Shown in pieces: positions 55,481-64,000 of a stretch of DNA of 64,000 nt. Each line of letters begins with the position of its first letter. Within the stretch, counting starts at the first letter, position 1. The translations under genes and the position numbers were made by a program. This stretch comes from Pseudorhodoferax soli. Its GTDB lineage: Bacteria; Pseudomonadota; Gammaproteobacteria; Burkholderiales; Burkholderiaceae_C. The stretch lies in NCBI RefSeq assembly GCF_003337555.1, contig NZ_QPJK01000001.1, positions 1-64,000 on the forward strand, read 5' to 3'. The notes below the pieces were generated by a model. The model saw only the letters and a program-made list of their open reading frames with translations, had not been told where the DNA came from and did no database searches.

Positions 55481-56413
55481 ATGACCACACCCCCACTCGA
55501 AGTCTTGCCGCGCGACCTGTCGGCCTACCGGCAGGGCAACACCGGTGTCGATTACGTGCACCGCTTCACCTCTGGCAAGCCCGGCCCGCATGTGCTCATC
55601 AATGCGCTGACGCACGGCAACGAGATCTGCGGCATGGTGGCTGCGACGCATCTGCTGGACGGCGGCGTGCGGCCGAAGATCGGCACGCTCACGGTGAGCT
55701 TCGCCAACGTGGCGGCCTACGAGAGCTTCGACATCGAGCGCCCGTTCGAGAGCCGGCAGCTGGTGCACAACATGAACCGCATCTGGTCCACCGACTGGCT
55801 GGACGGCGCCGAGGACAGCCCCGAACTGCAGCGCGCCCGCGCGCTGCGCGGCGTGGTCGAGGCGGCGGACCACATCCTGGACATCCACTCCACCAGCCAG
55901 GCCGTGCCGCCGTTCTGGGTGTACCCCGCGTTTTCGCGCAATGCCGCCGTGGCGCTGGCCATCGGCCGCCCGGCCCTGCACCTGGTCATGCCCCGCGGCC
56001 TGGGTTCGGGCACGCCACTGATCCAGTACGGCACGCACGGCAGCGAGGGGCCGGGGCCCGGCGTGGCGCTGGTGGCCGAGTGCGGCCAGCATTTCCAGCA
56101 GGCCTCCTCGGACCTCGCGACCGCCGTGACCTTGGACTTCCTCGCGCACTTCGGCCTCGTCGATGCGCCGGCCAAGGCCCCCGCCCAGCCGCAGCTGCGC
56201 TTCGAGCTGCTCGAGACGCACCTCGTGCGCACCACCGACTTCCACTTCACGCGCCCGCTGATCGGGCTGGAGAGCTTCGCCCAGGGCGAACTCATCGCCA
56301 CCGACGGGCCGCACGCCATCGTCGCGCCCTGCAACGACTGCACGGTCTTCATGCCCACGCGCGAGCCCATCGTGGGCCGCGAGGCCGTGTACCTCACCAA
56401 GCCGCTGGACTGA
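55481..56413 (+). CDS. Succinylglutamate desuccinylase/aspartoacylase (AstE/AspA) family protein
   Basis: This 310-residue zinc hydrolase of the M14-like carboxypeptidase fold has first zinc ligands in THGNE (about residues 44-48, H and E). The third ligand is the histidine of DIHST (about 134-138). Members remove acyl groups from N-acyl amino acids or related amides. It diverges from the acyl-CoA ligase gene, sharing the intergenic operator region, so it may belong to the same regulon. The substrate is unknown. Confidence 0.85.
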   Translation: MTTPPLEVLPRDLSAYRQGNTGVDYVHRFTSGKPGPHVLINALTHGNEICGMVAATHLLDGGVRPKIGTLTVSFANVAAYESFDIERPFESRQLVHNMNRIWSTDWLDGAEDSPELQRARALRGVVEAADHILDIHSTSQAVPPFWVYPAFSRNAAVALAIGRPALHLVMPRGLGSGTPLIQYGTHGSEGPGPGVALVAECGQHFQQASSDLATAVTLDFLAHFGLVDAPAKAPAQPQLRFELLETHLVRTTDFHFTRPLIGLESFAQGELIATDGPHAIVAPCNDCTVFMPTREPIVGREAVYLTKPLD

Positions 56414-56517
56414 CGCAGCCGGCGGCTACGGGCCGGCCCGCGGTGCGCGCCAGGCACCGGGCGGCGCACTGCTGCACACCGGCAACGGCAGGCTGCTGCG
56501 GCCGGTGCGCTGGTCAG

Positions 56518-57231
56518 TTAGCCGGCCAGGCCGACGAACAGGTTCTGCACGTCGTCGTTGGCGTCGATGGCGGCCAGGAAGGCCTCGACCTCCTCGAGTT
56601 CCGCGGGCGACAGACTGGCCGGATCGATCGGGTTCTTGGCCTTGTAGCCGAGCTTGGCCGACAGCACCGTGAAACCATGGGCCGGCAGTGCGCGGCTCAC
56701 CAGGTCCAGGTCGCCCGGATCGGTCAGGAACAGCGTGCTGCCTTCCTCGTGGCCCGGCTCGAAGTCCTGCGCACCGGCTTCGATCGCGGCCAGTTCGGGG
56801 TCGGCGCCGGCGGCGGCCGGCTCGGCCTCGACCATGCCCACATGGTCGAAGTCCCAGGACACCGAGCCCGAGGTGCCCAGCTGCCCCTTGCGGAACAGCA
56901 CGCGCATCTCGGGCGCCGTGCGGTTCACGTTGTCGGTCAGGCACTCCACCATCACCGGCACGCGGTGCGGCGCAAAGCCTTCGTAGATCACATGGTCGAA
57001 GTGCACGGCCTCGCCGGTCAGGCCCGCGCCCTTCTTGATTGCGCGGTCCAGCGTGTCCTTGGGCATGGAGGCCTTGCGCGCCTGTTCCACCACCAGCCGC
57101 AGCTTGGAATTGCCGGCCGGGTCGGCACCGGCGCGTGCGGCCAGCATGATGTCTTTGGCCAGCTTGCTGAACAGCTTGCCCTTGGCGTTGGCCACCAGCT
57201 CCTTGCCCTTCGATTTCCACTGTGCGCCCAT
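56518..57231 (-). CDS. YebC/PmpR-family protein
   Basis: This 237-residue protein is clear Yeb[54 protein letters not shown] at the N-terminus, [25 protein letters not shown] in the middle, and LDANDDVQN-type [15 protein letters not shown] at the end. YebC proteins have been described as transcription regulators and, more recently, as ribosome-associated factors that relieve stalling. The opening [11 protein letters not shown] replaces the usual MAGHSKWANIK, so it belongs to the YeeN-like branch. AGGAGA precedes the start. Confidence 0.93.
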   Translation of the reverse strand: MGAQWKSKGKELVANAKGKLFSKLAKDIMLAARAGADPAGNSKLRLVVEQARKASMPKDTLDRAIKKGAGLTGEAVHFDHVIYEGFAPHRVPVMVECLTDNVNRTAPEMRVLFRKGQLGTSGSVSWDFDHVGMVEAEPAAAGADPELAAIEAGAQDFEPGHEEGSTLFLTDPGDLDLVSRALPAHGFTVLSAKLGYKAKNPIDPASLSPAELEEVEAFLAAIDANDDVQNLFVGLAG

Positions 57232-57350
57232 GTCGCATCTCCTTGAAGAAACCCGCTATTAGGCCATGACCGGGACCGCGGCCGGCTTTCAGCCCCGCTT
57301 CAGTTTCGCGCCGCCGGCCTCGGGATAATCCCCGCAACGAGGACTTTCCC

Positions 57351-58007
57351 ATGCGACTGCTTCTGGTCGAGGACGACACCATGATCGGCGAGACCGTGCT
57401 CGACCTCCTGCGGGCCGAGCACTTCGCCGTGGACTGGGTGCGCGACGGCGAGATGGCCGACACCGCGCTCAAGGCCGAGCGCTACGACCTCGTGCTGCTC
57501 GACCTGGGCCTGCCCCGGCGCGACGGCCTGGAGGTGTTGCGCGCGCTGCGTGCGCGCCAGGACACCGCGCCGGTGCTGATCGTGACGGCACGCGACGCCG
57601 TGGCCGAGCGCGTGGCCGGCCTCAATGCCGGTGCCGACGACTACGTGCTCAAGCCCTACGACCTGGACGAACTGCTGGCCCGCATCCACGCGCTGATCCG
57701 CCGCGCCCATGGCCGCGCCGATCCGGTGGTGCGCTACCAGGACGTGGCGCTCAACCCGGCCACGCGCGAGGCCAGCAAGGGCGGCGAACCCATCGTGCTG
57801 TCGGCGCGCGAGTGGGCGGTGCTGGAGACGCTGATGGCCCGGCCCGGCGTGGTGTTCTCGCGCGCCCAGCTCGAGGAGAAGCTCTACGGCTGGAAGGACG
57901 ACATCAGCTCCAACGCCGTGGAGGTCTACATCCACGGCCTGCGCAAGAAGCTCGGCCCCGGCCTGATCCAGAACGTGCGCGGGCTGGGCTACCTGATGCC
58001 CAAGTGA
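57351..58007 (+). CDS. OmpR-family response regulator
   Basis: This 218-residue regulator has a receiver domain (residues 1-115: E8-D9-D10, phospho-acceptor Asp51 in LVLLDLGLPRRDG, T in VTARD, K in YVLKPYD). The C-terminal winged helix (about 125-216) ends VYIHGLRKKLGPGLIQNVRGLGYLMPK. It looks like the QseB/TctD/PmrA branch. The partner kinase gene starts 20 bp downstream. The next gene, a CoA-transferase, is coupled to the kinase gene. Confidence 0.94.
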   Translation: MRLLLVEDDTMIGETVLDLLRAEHFAVDWVRDGEMADTALKAERYDLVLLDLGLPRRDGLEVLRALRARQDTAPVLIVTARDAVAERVAGLNAGADDYVLKPYDLDELLARIHALIRRAHGRADPVVRYQDVALNPATREASKGGEPIVLSAREWAVLETLMARPGVVFSRAQLEEKLYGWKDDISSNAVEVYIHGLRKKLGPGLIQNVRGLGYLMPK

Positions 58008-58027
58008 TGCCGAGTGGTGCCTGAGCA

Positions 58028-59362
58028 ATGCCCCAGGGAATGAACAACGCACGCCACTCGCTCCAGCGCCGGCTGCTCGCCTACGTGATGACCATCATCG
58101 TGCTGGCCGCCGCCGTGCTGGCCGGCACCGCCTGGCGCAGCGCGCTGCGCCAGGCCGACGAGATGTTCGACTACCACCTGCAGCAGATGGCGCACGCATT
58201 GCGCGGCGGCCTGCCGCTGGCACCGCCCGCGCGGGATGTGGACGGCAGCGAAGAGTACCTGGTGCAGATCTGGGGCCCGGACGGCGTGCAGCTGTTCCGC
58301 TCCGTGCCCACGCCGTTGCCGCCCCGGGCCGTGCTGGGCTTCTCGGACGCGCGGCTGGACGGCGTGCACTACCGCGTCTACAGCGTGCAAAGCCCCTACC
58401 AGACCGTCCAGATCGCGCAGAACCTGGACGCGCGCCAGGCCCGCGCGCGGGCGCTGGCGCTGCGCGCCACGCTGCCGATGGCGCTCATGGCGCCGCTGCT
58501 CATGTTGCTGGCCTGGTGGGGCATCAGCCGCTCGCTGGCGCCGCTGGCGCGCACCCGCGCCGAGGTCGCGCTGCGCGCGGCGGACGACCTGTCGCCGCTG
58601 CAGGGCACCGGCCTGCCGGACGAGGTGCTGCCGCTGGTGGACGAGATCAACGCCTTGTTCGGCCGGCTGGACCAGGCCTTCGCCGCGCAGCGCGCCTTCG
58701 TCGCCAACGCCGCACACGAACTGCGTTCGCCGCTGGCCGCGCTCAAGCTGCAGGCCCAGGCCGTGGAACGCGCAGCCGACGAGAGCGCGCGCGCCACCGC
58801 GCTGGCGCGGCTGCAGCTGGGCATCGACCGTGCCATCCGGCTCATGCAACAGCTGCTGTTGCTGGCGCGCCAGGAAGCCGCCGTGCGCGACGGCGCCCCG
58901 CTGCCGCCGCTGGCCCTGGCGCCGCTGGCCCGCCAGGCCGTGGCCGAGGCCCTGCCGCAGGCCCAGGCGCGCGGCATCGACCTGGGCCTGGAGACCGAGG
59001 GCGACGCAGACGCGCTACCCGCCGTGCGCGGCGATGCCGATGCGCTGGCCATCCTGCTGCGCAACCTGCTGGACAACGCCATCAAGTACAGCCCCGAGGG
59101 CGGCCGCGTCGACCTGGTGCTGGGCCCGCACGGTGTGGCCGTGCACGACAGCGGGCCCGGCATTGCGCCGGCCGAGCGCGCCCGCGTGTTCGAACGCTTC
59201 TACCGCAGCCCCGGCGCCGCGGCCGGCGGCAGCGGGCTGGGCCTGACCATCGCGCAGGCCATCGCCGAACGCCACGGTGCGACACTGCGGCTGGACTCCT
59301 CCCCGCGCCTGGGCGGCCTGGCCGCCACGCTGCGCTTCGCCCCCGACACCCCCACCGCATGA
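58028..59362 (+). CDS. Sensor histidine kinase (QseC/TctE-like)
   Basis: This 444-residue membrane kinase has a first helix (about residues 16-36), a periplasmic sensor of about 110 residues, and a second helix (about 148-168). HisKA follows with FVANAAHELRSPLAALKLQ as the phospho-acceptor box, then the N-box NLLDNAIKYSPEGG, the G1 box DSGPGIA and the G2 box GGSGLGLTIAQAI. TctE-type systems sense carboxylates. An ATG 12 nt downstream is an alternative start. Its stop overlaps the CoA-transferase ATG by 4 bp. Confidence 0.93.
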   Translation: MPQGMNNARHSLQRRLLAYVMTIIVLAAAVLAGTAWRSALRQADEMFDYHLQQMAHALRGGLPLAPPARDVDGSEEYLVQIWGPDGVQLFRSVPTPLPPRAVLGFSDARLDGVHYRVYSVQSPYQTVQIAQNLDARQARARALALRATLPMALMAPLLMLLAWWGISRSLAPLARTRAEVALRAADDLSPLQGTGLPDEVLPLVDEINALFGRLDQAFAAQRAFVANAAHELRSPLAALKLQAQAVERAADESARATALARLQLGIDRAIRLMQQLLLLARQEAAVRDGAPLPPLALAPLARQAVAEALPQAQARGIDLGLETEGDADALPAVRGDADALAILLRNLLDNAIKYSPEGGRVDLVLGPHGVAVHDSGPGIAPAERARVFERFYRSPGAAAGGSGLGLTIAQAIAERHGATLRLDSSPRLGGLAATLRFAPDTPTA

Positions 59363-60552
59363 CAGACACCGCCGCCCCGCCCCTGCCCTACGCCGACATC
59401 CGCATCGTCGAGTTCACCCACATGGTGATGGGCCCGACCTGCGGCATGCTGCTGGGCGACCTGGGCGCCGAGGTCATCAAGGTCGAGCCGCTGGAGGGCG
59501 ACAACACGCGCCGCCTGCTCGGCGCGGGCGCCGGCTTCTTCCCGGCCTTCAACCGCAACAAGAAGAGCATCGCGCTGGACCTGAAGCAGCCCGAGGGCCG
59601 CGAGGCCGCGCTGCGCCTGGTGGCCACGGCCGACATCGTGAGCGAGAACTTCAAGCCCGGCACCATGGCCAAGCTCGGACTGGACCACGCCAGCGTCAAG
59701 AAGCTCAACCCGGGCGTGATCTACGTGAGCCACAAGGGCTTCCTGCCAGGGCCGTACGAGAACCGCACCGCGCTGGACGAAGTGGTGCAGATGATGGGCG
59801 GCCTGGCCTACATGACCGGCCGCAGCGGCGACCCGCTGCGCGCCGGCACCAGCGTCAACGACATCATGGGCGGCATGTTCGGTGCCATCGGCGCCATGGC
59901 CGCACTGCGCCAGCGCGAGCAGACCGGCCAGGGCTGCGAGGTGCAGTCGGCGCTGTTCGAGAACAACGTGTTCCTGGTCATGCAGCACATGATGCAGTTC
60001 GCCGCCACCGGCCGCGCGGCGGACCCCATGCCCAGCCGCATCTCGGCCTGGGCCGTGTACGACGTGTTCACGGTCAAGGACGGTGCGCAGATCTTCCTGG
60101 CCGCTGTCAGCGACAAGCAGTGGACGGTGTTCTGCAATGCATTCGGCCTGCAGGAGCTGCTGGCCGACCCGCGCCTGGCGAGCAACAACGACCGCGTGCG
60201 CGCGCGCGACTGGCTGCTGCCCATCCTGCGCGCGCACCTCGCGGGGTACGACGCGGCCGAACTGGCGGCCGTGTTCGAGGCCAACGAGCTGCCGTTCGCG
60301 CCGATCGTGAAGCCGCAGGAACTCTTCGACGATCCGCACCTCAACGCCAGCGGCGGCTTCGGCGCGCTGCGCATGAACGATGGCCAGATGGCCAAGGTGC
60401 CGCTGCTGCCGCTCACGCTGGACGGTCAGCGGCCCGGCATCCGGCTGCAGCCGCCGGCCACCGGCGAGCACGGCGAGGCGCTGCTGTGCGAGCTGGGCTA
60501 CGCCGAGGCCCAGATCGCCGACCTGCGCGCGCGCCGCATAACCGCGGGCTGA
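59359..60552 (+). CDS. Family III CoA-transferase (CaiB/BaiF)
   Basis: This 397-residue enzyme has IRIVEFTHMVMGPTCGMLLGDLGAEVIKVEPLEGDNTR at the N-terminus, FNRNKKSIALDLKQPEGR, and SENFKPGTMAKLGLD. The region that reads VVDTSLFE in the other CoA-transferase of this window reads EVQSALFE here. It should move CoA to an organic acid. The 4-bp overlap with the kinase gene is unusual for an enzyme and implies that the two-component system senses or serves its substrate. Confidence 0.9.
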   Translation: MTDTAAPPLPYADIRIVEFTHMVMGPTCGMLLGDLGAEVIKVEPLEGDNTRRLLGAGAGFFPAFNRNKKSIALDLKQPEGREAALRLVATADIVSENFKPGTMAKLGLDHASVKKLNPGVIYVSHKGFLPGPYENRTALDEVVQMMGGLAYMTGRSGDPLRAGTSVNDIMGGMFGAIGAMAALRQREQTGQGCEVQSALFENNVFLVMQHMMQFAATGRAADPMPSRISAWAVYDVFTVKDGAQIFLAAVSDKQWTVFCNAFGLQELLADPRLASNNDRVRARDWLLPILRAHLAGYDAAELAAVFEANELPFAPIVKPQELFDDPHLNASGGFGALRMNDGQMAKVPLLPLTLDGQRPGIRLQPPATGEHGEALLCELGYAEAQIADLRARRITAG

Positions 60553-60556
60553 CGCA

Positions 60557-60599
60557 GGCGGCCTGGCGCAGGCCGCCGGCATGCCCGTGGCGGCATGCC
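60557..60599. terminator. Double GC hairpin between convergent genes
   Basis: GGCGGCCTG-GCG-CAGGCCGCC (60557-60577) is a perfect 9-bp stem with a 3-nt loop. GGCATGCC repeats at 60578-60585 and 60592-60599 form a second 8-bp stem. They sit between the CoA-transferase and kinase genes, which converge. There is no T-run, so this is a likely but not classical bidirectional terminator. Confidence 0.5.
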
Positions 60600-60633
60600 C
60601 GCACCGCGGGCCGGGGGGGCCGGCGCAGTCGCT

Positions 60634-62979
60634 CTATGCCGGCTGCCATGGCGCTGGCGTGTCGCCGCCAGCGCTGCGCCGCCCCGGTGCGCTGTCTGGC
60701 AGGCGCAGCTCGAAGCAGGCGCCCTGGCCCTGCGTGCTGTGCACCGTCAGGCGGCCGCCCAGCAGCGTGGCCACCGCATTGGCGGCGATGTACAGGCCCA
60801 GGCCCGCGCCGCGCGGGCCGGTCGACGTGCCAGGCCCGGCCCGGCCGGCCGCGAAGGGATCGAACAGTCCCGCGAGGCGCTCCGCCGCGATGCCCCAGCC
60901 ATCGTCCGCCACGCGCAGCCAGACCTGGCCGTCTTCGCCGCGCCCGCCCGTGATGTGCACGCGGCCATGGTCGCGCCCGGCAAAGCCGTGCAGCACGGCG
61001 TTGTGCACCAGTTGTCCCAGCGTCTGGCCCAGCGCGCCGGGGTAGCTGTCCAGCAGCAGGCCGCTGGCCGGCAACTCGACATCGATCGCGTAGGGTGTGC
61101 CGGCCAGGCCGGGGCGCAGGCTCGCCGCCATGTCGCGCACCACGGCGTGCAGTTCGAAGGGCCGCCGCTGCGCGCTGGTCTGGTCGACCGCCACCTGCTT
61201 GAAGTTCTGCACCAGATCGGCAGCCCGGCGCAGGCTGCGCTCGGCGATCTCGGCGCCCTCCTCCACGCCAGCCAGGAAGGTCTGCAAATCGGCCCGGCGC
61301 AGGCCGGCCTGGCTGGCCTGCTGGAAGCACTCCAGCACCTCCACCAGGCTGCCCAGGGCCAACAGGCTGTTGCCCAGCGGCGTCTGCAGTTCGTGCGCGA
61401 TGCCAGCCACCAGCGCACCCAGCGCCGCCATCTTCTCGGCATGCACGAGCTCGGCCTGGGCCAGGCGCAGCTGCTCCACGGTCTGCGTCAGCGCCGCGTG
61501 GGTGCCGGCCAGGGCCTCGGTGCGCTGCGCCACGCGGGCCTCGAGCTGCTGATTCAGTTCGCGCACCGCGTGCTCGGCCTGGCGCAGCGGACCGATGTCC
61601 ATCGAGGCCCAGATCACCTCGCGGTCGGACCCGGGCACCGGGTGCGGACCGAACATCACGATCAGCAGCTCCTGGCGGTCGCGCCGCAGCAAGCGCAGTT
61701 CGGTCTGCACCGGGCCGGCCGCGATGACCGCATCCATCGCCTCCCGGGTGGGCGGCTCGGCGAACATGCCCAGCTCCACCGGGCTGCGGCCGACCGCCTC
61801 CTCGCGCGCAAAGCCGAAGTCGCGGCACCAGGCAGCGTTGACGGCCAGCAGCCGCATGGCGTCGCGGGTGTCGCTGACGCCCATCGCCAGCGGCGCCGCA
61901 TCGAAGATGCTCTGCCAGCTGAGTTCACGCTCGTGCAGTACCACGGCCATCGCCTCGATCTCCTGCGCCAGCTGATTGAACTCGACCACCGTGCTGCGCT
62001 GTGCCGGCGCCAGCGGCAATTCGCCGGCCATGGCACGGCGCGCACGCGCAACGGTCTGCTGCAGCGGCCGCCCCATGCGGCGCGCCCACAGCAGCGCCAT
62101 GACGATGGCCGCCAGCAGGCTGGCCGCCACCGCGAGGCCGTTGTAGACCAGCAGCTGGCGCACCTGCGGGTGGTCCAGCCCCGACGGCATGCGGCCGACG
62201 ATGCGCCAGCCCAGGGCGGGCACGGCGGCCACGGCCGCCAGCCAGGCGCGGCCGTCCCAGCGCAGCACGGGCGCAGCTGCCGCCGGCGCCGCGGCCGCCG
62301 CCTGCAGCCAGGCCTGCAGGTCCGGCCGGTCGGGCGCGCCGGCGACGGTGTGCGCGACGACGTCGCCGCCCGGGCCGACCACCCACATGGGCGCGGCATC
62401 GCCGCCCACCACCAGGGCCACCGTCCGCACCAGTGCCTCGGCCGACAGCTCGACCACGATGGCATGGCCCTGCCGATCGCGCACGGCGGCCGCCAGCGTC
62501 GGCGCGCCGCTGACCGGCGACAGGTGGCCGCCGTCCCAGGCCATGCCAGCCCCGCCGGGCAGCGATGCGAACAGCCGGCTGCGCGACAGGTCGCGTCCAA
62601 GCAGCGCGGCACGCCGGTCGCGCTGCGCACGTGGCAGCCCGAGCTGCTGGATCCGGCCATCGGGTCCGAGCCGGTACATCGCCACCGCCACCTGGGCGTT
62701 GTCGATGCTGGTGTCGAGCAGGCTGTCGGCCTGGCCGGCCGGAACCTGGTCGAGCAGCATGCCCACCTGCGCCAGCTGGCCCTCCACGGTCTGCGGCAGC
62801 AGCACCAGGCGCGCGGCCATGCCATCGACTTCGCGCTGCAGCAGCGCCTGACCCTGGCGCCCGATCTCGGGGATGCGGTAGAGCAGCAGCGCGCCGCCGG
62901 CCAGCGCGGAGCTGACCAGCATCGCCACCAGCAGCAGGGCGGTCAGGTGGTCGGCGAGCCGCCAGGCGTGCGGCTTCAT
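60634..62979 (-). CDS. Membrane PAS histidine kinase
   Basis: This 781-residue kinase has a first membrane helix (about residues 10-30), a large extracytoplasmic Cache-like sensor (about 35-275), a second helix near 283-302, HAMP-like RRAMAGELPLAP, and PAS (about 355-475). A coiled coil (QLEARVAQRTEALAGTHAALTQTVEQLRLAQ) precedes the H-box EKMAALGALVAGIAHELQTPLGN. The N-box is LVHNAVLHGFAGRDHG, G1 is DDGWGIA and G2 is GAGLGLYIAANAV. It is a tandem paralogue of the kinase upstream, whose stop overlaps this start by 4 bp. No response regulator gene is adjacent. Confidence 0.9.
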   Translation of the reverse strand: MKPHAWRLADHLTALLLVAMLVSSALAGGALLLYRIPEIGRQGQALLQREVDGMAARLVLLPQTVEGQLAQVGMLLDQVPAGQADSLLDTSIDNAQVAVAMYRLGPDGRIQQLGLPRAQRDRRAALLGRDLSRSRLFASLPGGAGMAWDGGHLSPVSGAPTLAAAVRDRQGHAIVVELSAEALVRTVALVVGGDAAPMWVVGPGGDVVAHTVAGAPDRPDLQAWLQAAAAAPAAAAPVLRWDGRAWLAAVAAVPALGWRIVGRMPSGLDHPQVRQLLVYNGLAVAASLLAAIVMALLWARRMGRPLQQTVARARRAMAGELPLAPAQRSTVVEFNQLAQEIEAMAVVLHERELSWQSIFDAAPLAMGVSDTRDAMRLLAVNAAWCRDFGFAREEAVGRSPVELGMFAEPPTREAMDAVIAAGPVQTELRLLRRDRQELLIVMFGPHPVPGSDREVIWASMDIGPLRQAEHAVRELNQQLEARVAQRTEALAGTHAALTQTVEQLRLAQAELVHAEKMAALGALVAGIAHELQTPLGNSLLALGSLVEVLECFQQASQAGLRRADLQTFLAGVEEGAEIAERSLRRAADLVQNFKQVAVDQTSAQRRPFELHAVVRDMAASLRPGLAGTPYAIDVELPASGLLLDSYPGALGQTLGQLVHNAVLHGFAGRDHGRVHITGGRGEDGQVWLRVADDGWGIAAERLAGLFDPFAAGRAGPGTSTGPRGAGLGLYIAANAVATLLGGRLTVHSTQGQGACFELRLPDSAPGRRSAGGDTPAPWQPA

Positions 62980-64000
62980 GGCAGCGGCTCCAGCGCAGCC
63001 GGCGCAGACTGCGGCGCCTCGCTCGGCAGGCGCAGCATGAAGCAGGCGCCCTGCCCCGGCACGCTGTGCACCGTCAGCGCGCCGCCCAGCACGTTGACCA
63101 CCGCGTTGTAGCTGATGTGCAGCCCCAGCCCGCTGCCGCCGCGGCCCATCCGGGTGGTCATGAAGGGCTCGAAGATGCGGTCGATGTGCTCCGGCGCGAT
63201 GCCCTTGCCGTCGTCGGCCACATGCAGCCAGAACTGGCCGTCGTCGGCGCGCCCGGCGGACAGCCGCACCGTGCCGTGGTCGCGCCCGTCGAAGCCGTGC
63301 AGCGCGGCGTTCTGGATCAGGTTGCCGATGGTCTGGCCCAGCGCGCCGGGGTAGCTGTCCAGCAGCAGGCCGGTGGCCGGCACCTCGGTCTCGATGCGGT
63401 AGGGCGTGCGGCTGAAGCTGGGCTGCAGGCTCACCACCATCTCGTGCACTACCTCGCCGAGCTCGAAGCGGCGGCGCCGCGCACTGGTCTGGTCCACCGC
63501 CACCTGCTTGAAGCTCTGCACCAGGTCGGCGGCGCGGCGCAGGTTGCGCTGCGCGATGTCGATGCCCTGCTCCACGCTGTCGGTCAGCTGGCGCAGGTCG
63601 GCACGCCGGATGCCGGACTGCGCCAGCGCGCGGAAGCGGCGCGCCTCGTCGGCCACCGCGCTGACCGCCATCACGCCATTGCCCAACGGCGTGTTCAGCT
63701 CGTGTGCGACGCCGGCCACCAGCGCGCCCAGCGCGGCCATCTTCTCCGAATGCACCAGTTCGTCCTGCGCCAGGCGCAGCTGCTCGGCCGTGCGTGCCAG
63801 CTGCGCGTTGGCATCGGACAGGGCCTGCGTGCGCTGCGCCACGCGCTGCTCCAGCTCCTGGTTCAGCGCCTGCAGTTCGCGCTCGACACAGCGCAGCGCC
63901 GTCACGTCCACGTTGGTCCACACCACCCAGTGCGCGTTCGGCAGGCGCACGCGCTGGCCGAAAGACAGCATCTGCACCGGCTGGCCGTCGCGGCGCCACA
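62976..64000 (-). CDS. PAS histidine kinase, 5' end outside the window
   Basis: The frame stays open to the right edge, so the N-terminus is missing. What is visible is the end of a PAS domain (RRDGQPVQMLSFGQRVRLPN), a coiled coil (ELEQRVAQRTQALSDANAQLARTAEQLRLAQDE), H-box EKMAALGALVAGVAHELNTPLGN, N-box LIQNAALHGFDGRDHG, G1 DDGKGIA and G2 GGSGLGLHISYNAV. More than half of the catalytic core is identical to that of the kinase at 60634-62979, showing tandem duplication. The two genes are translationally coupled. Confidence 0.9.
   Translation of the reverse strand, partial: WRRDGQPVQMLSFGQRVRLPNAHWVVWTNVDVTALRCVERELQALNQELEQRVAQRTQALSDANAQLARTAEQLRLAQDELVHSEKMAALGALVAGVAHELNTPLGNGVMAVSAVADEARRFRALAQSGIRRADLRQLTDSVEQGIDIAQRNLRRAADLVQSFKQVAVDQTSARRRRFELGEVVHEMVVSLQPSFSRTPYRIETEVPATGLLLDSYPGALGQTIGNLIQNAALHGFDGRDHGTVRLSAGRADDGQFWLHVADDGKGIAPEHIDRIFEPFMTTRMGRGGSGLGLHISYNAVVNVLGGALTVHSVPGQGACFMLRLPSEAPQSAPAALEPLP

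Noticed and set aside
62980-63999. N-terminal extension of the kinase at 60634-62979, giving an apparent 1121-residue protein
   Set aside because: The extension is a shadow frame of the second kinase gene. The real start has a membrane helix right after the ATG at 62979, and the two genes overlap by 4 bp.

Overview
The window is a high-GC (about 67-70 percent) chromosomal segment from a betaproteobacterium, most likely Comamonadaceae (Variovorax, Acidovorax or Xenophilus-like). The clues are the codon use, several orphan Bug/TctC receptors, abundant CoA-transferases, LysR/IclR/GntR-controlled catabolic islands, a DUF2917-LysR pair and short dispersed GC-rich intergenic repeats. This placement is inference from gene content, because no rRNA or other marker lies in the window. 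I saw no rRNA, tRNA, CRISPR array, insertion sequence or prophage.

Layout. 1-369 is non-coding, repeat-like DNA. 370-8828 (minus) is a histidine-utilisation locus: a NitT/TauT-type ABC importer, hutC, hutH, hutU, a PhyH-type dioxygenase and a polar amino-acid binding protein. Two HutC-like operators (5312-5325 and 8931-8942) tie the importer to the regulon. 9122-9775 is a VapBC-like toxin-antitoxin pair. 9777-18368 (minus) is a nine-gene catabolic operon: FAD-linked 2-hydroxyacid dehydrogenase, TRAP transporter, two SDRs, an isocitrate-lyase-fold enzyme, a DapA-family lyase and a PfkB kinase. A FadR-type regulator diverges from it (18515). 19212-32335 is mixed: a lone receiver, acyltransferase, acyl-CoA ligase, patatin, gamma-glutamyltransferase, YceH-like protein, NAD-type isocitrate dehydrogenase, DEAD-box helicase, small hypotheticals, LysR and an MFS transporter. 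32336-36900 is an IclR-controlled acyl-CoA island (two crotonases, a CoA-transferase and a Bug receptor). 36905-40060 is a CHASE-PAS-GGDEF-EAL protein.

40197-55364 is the most interesting region. It holds a minus-strand aromatic-acid island: a Liv-type ABC importer with RidA, then three tandem RraA/LigK-family proteins, a phthalate-dioxygenase-type reductase and Rieske oxygenase, a class III extradiol dioxygenase (LigB domain, no LigA), a LigJ-like 4-oxalomesaconate hydratase and a Bug receptor. A divergent GntR regulator and an acyl-CoA ligase lie next to it. The same 13-mer, TTGAATTCAATTT, occurs upstream of both the liv operon and the ligase, which suggests one regulon. The parts predict oxygenation of an aromatic acid, meta-cleavage directly to an oxalomesaconate-like acid, hydration, and aldol cleavage to pyruvate plus oxaloacetate. 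The substrate is not evident. A nearly perfect pair of 58/60-bp inverted repeats sits inside the cluster.

55481-64000 holds an AstE/AspA-family deacylase, YebC, an OmpR-type two-component system translationally coupled to a CoA-transferase, and two tandem paralogous PAS-type histidine kinases. The second kinase runs off the right edge.
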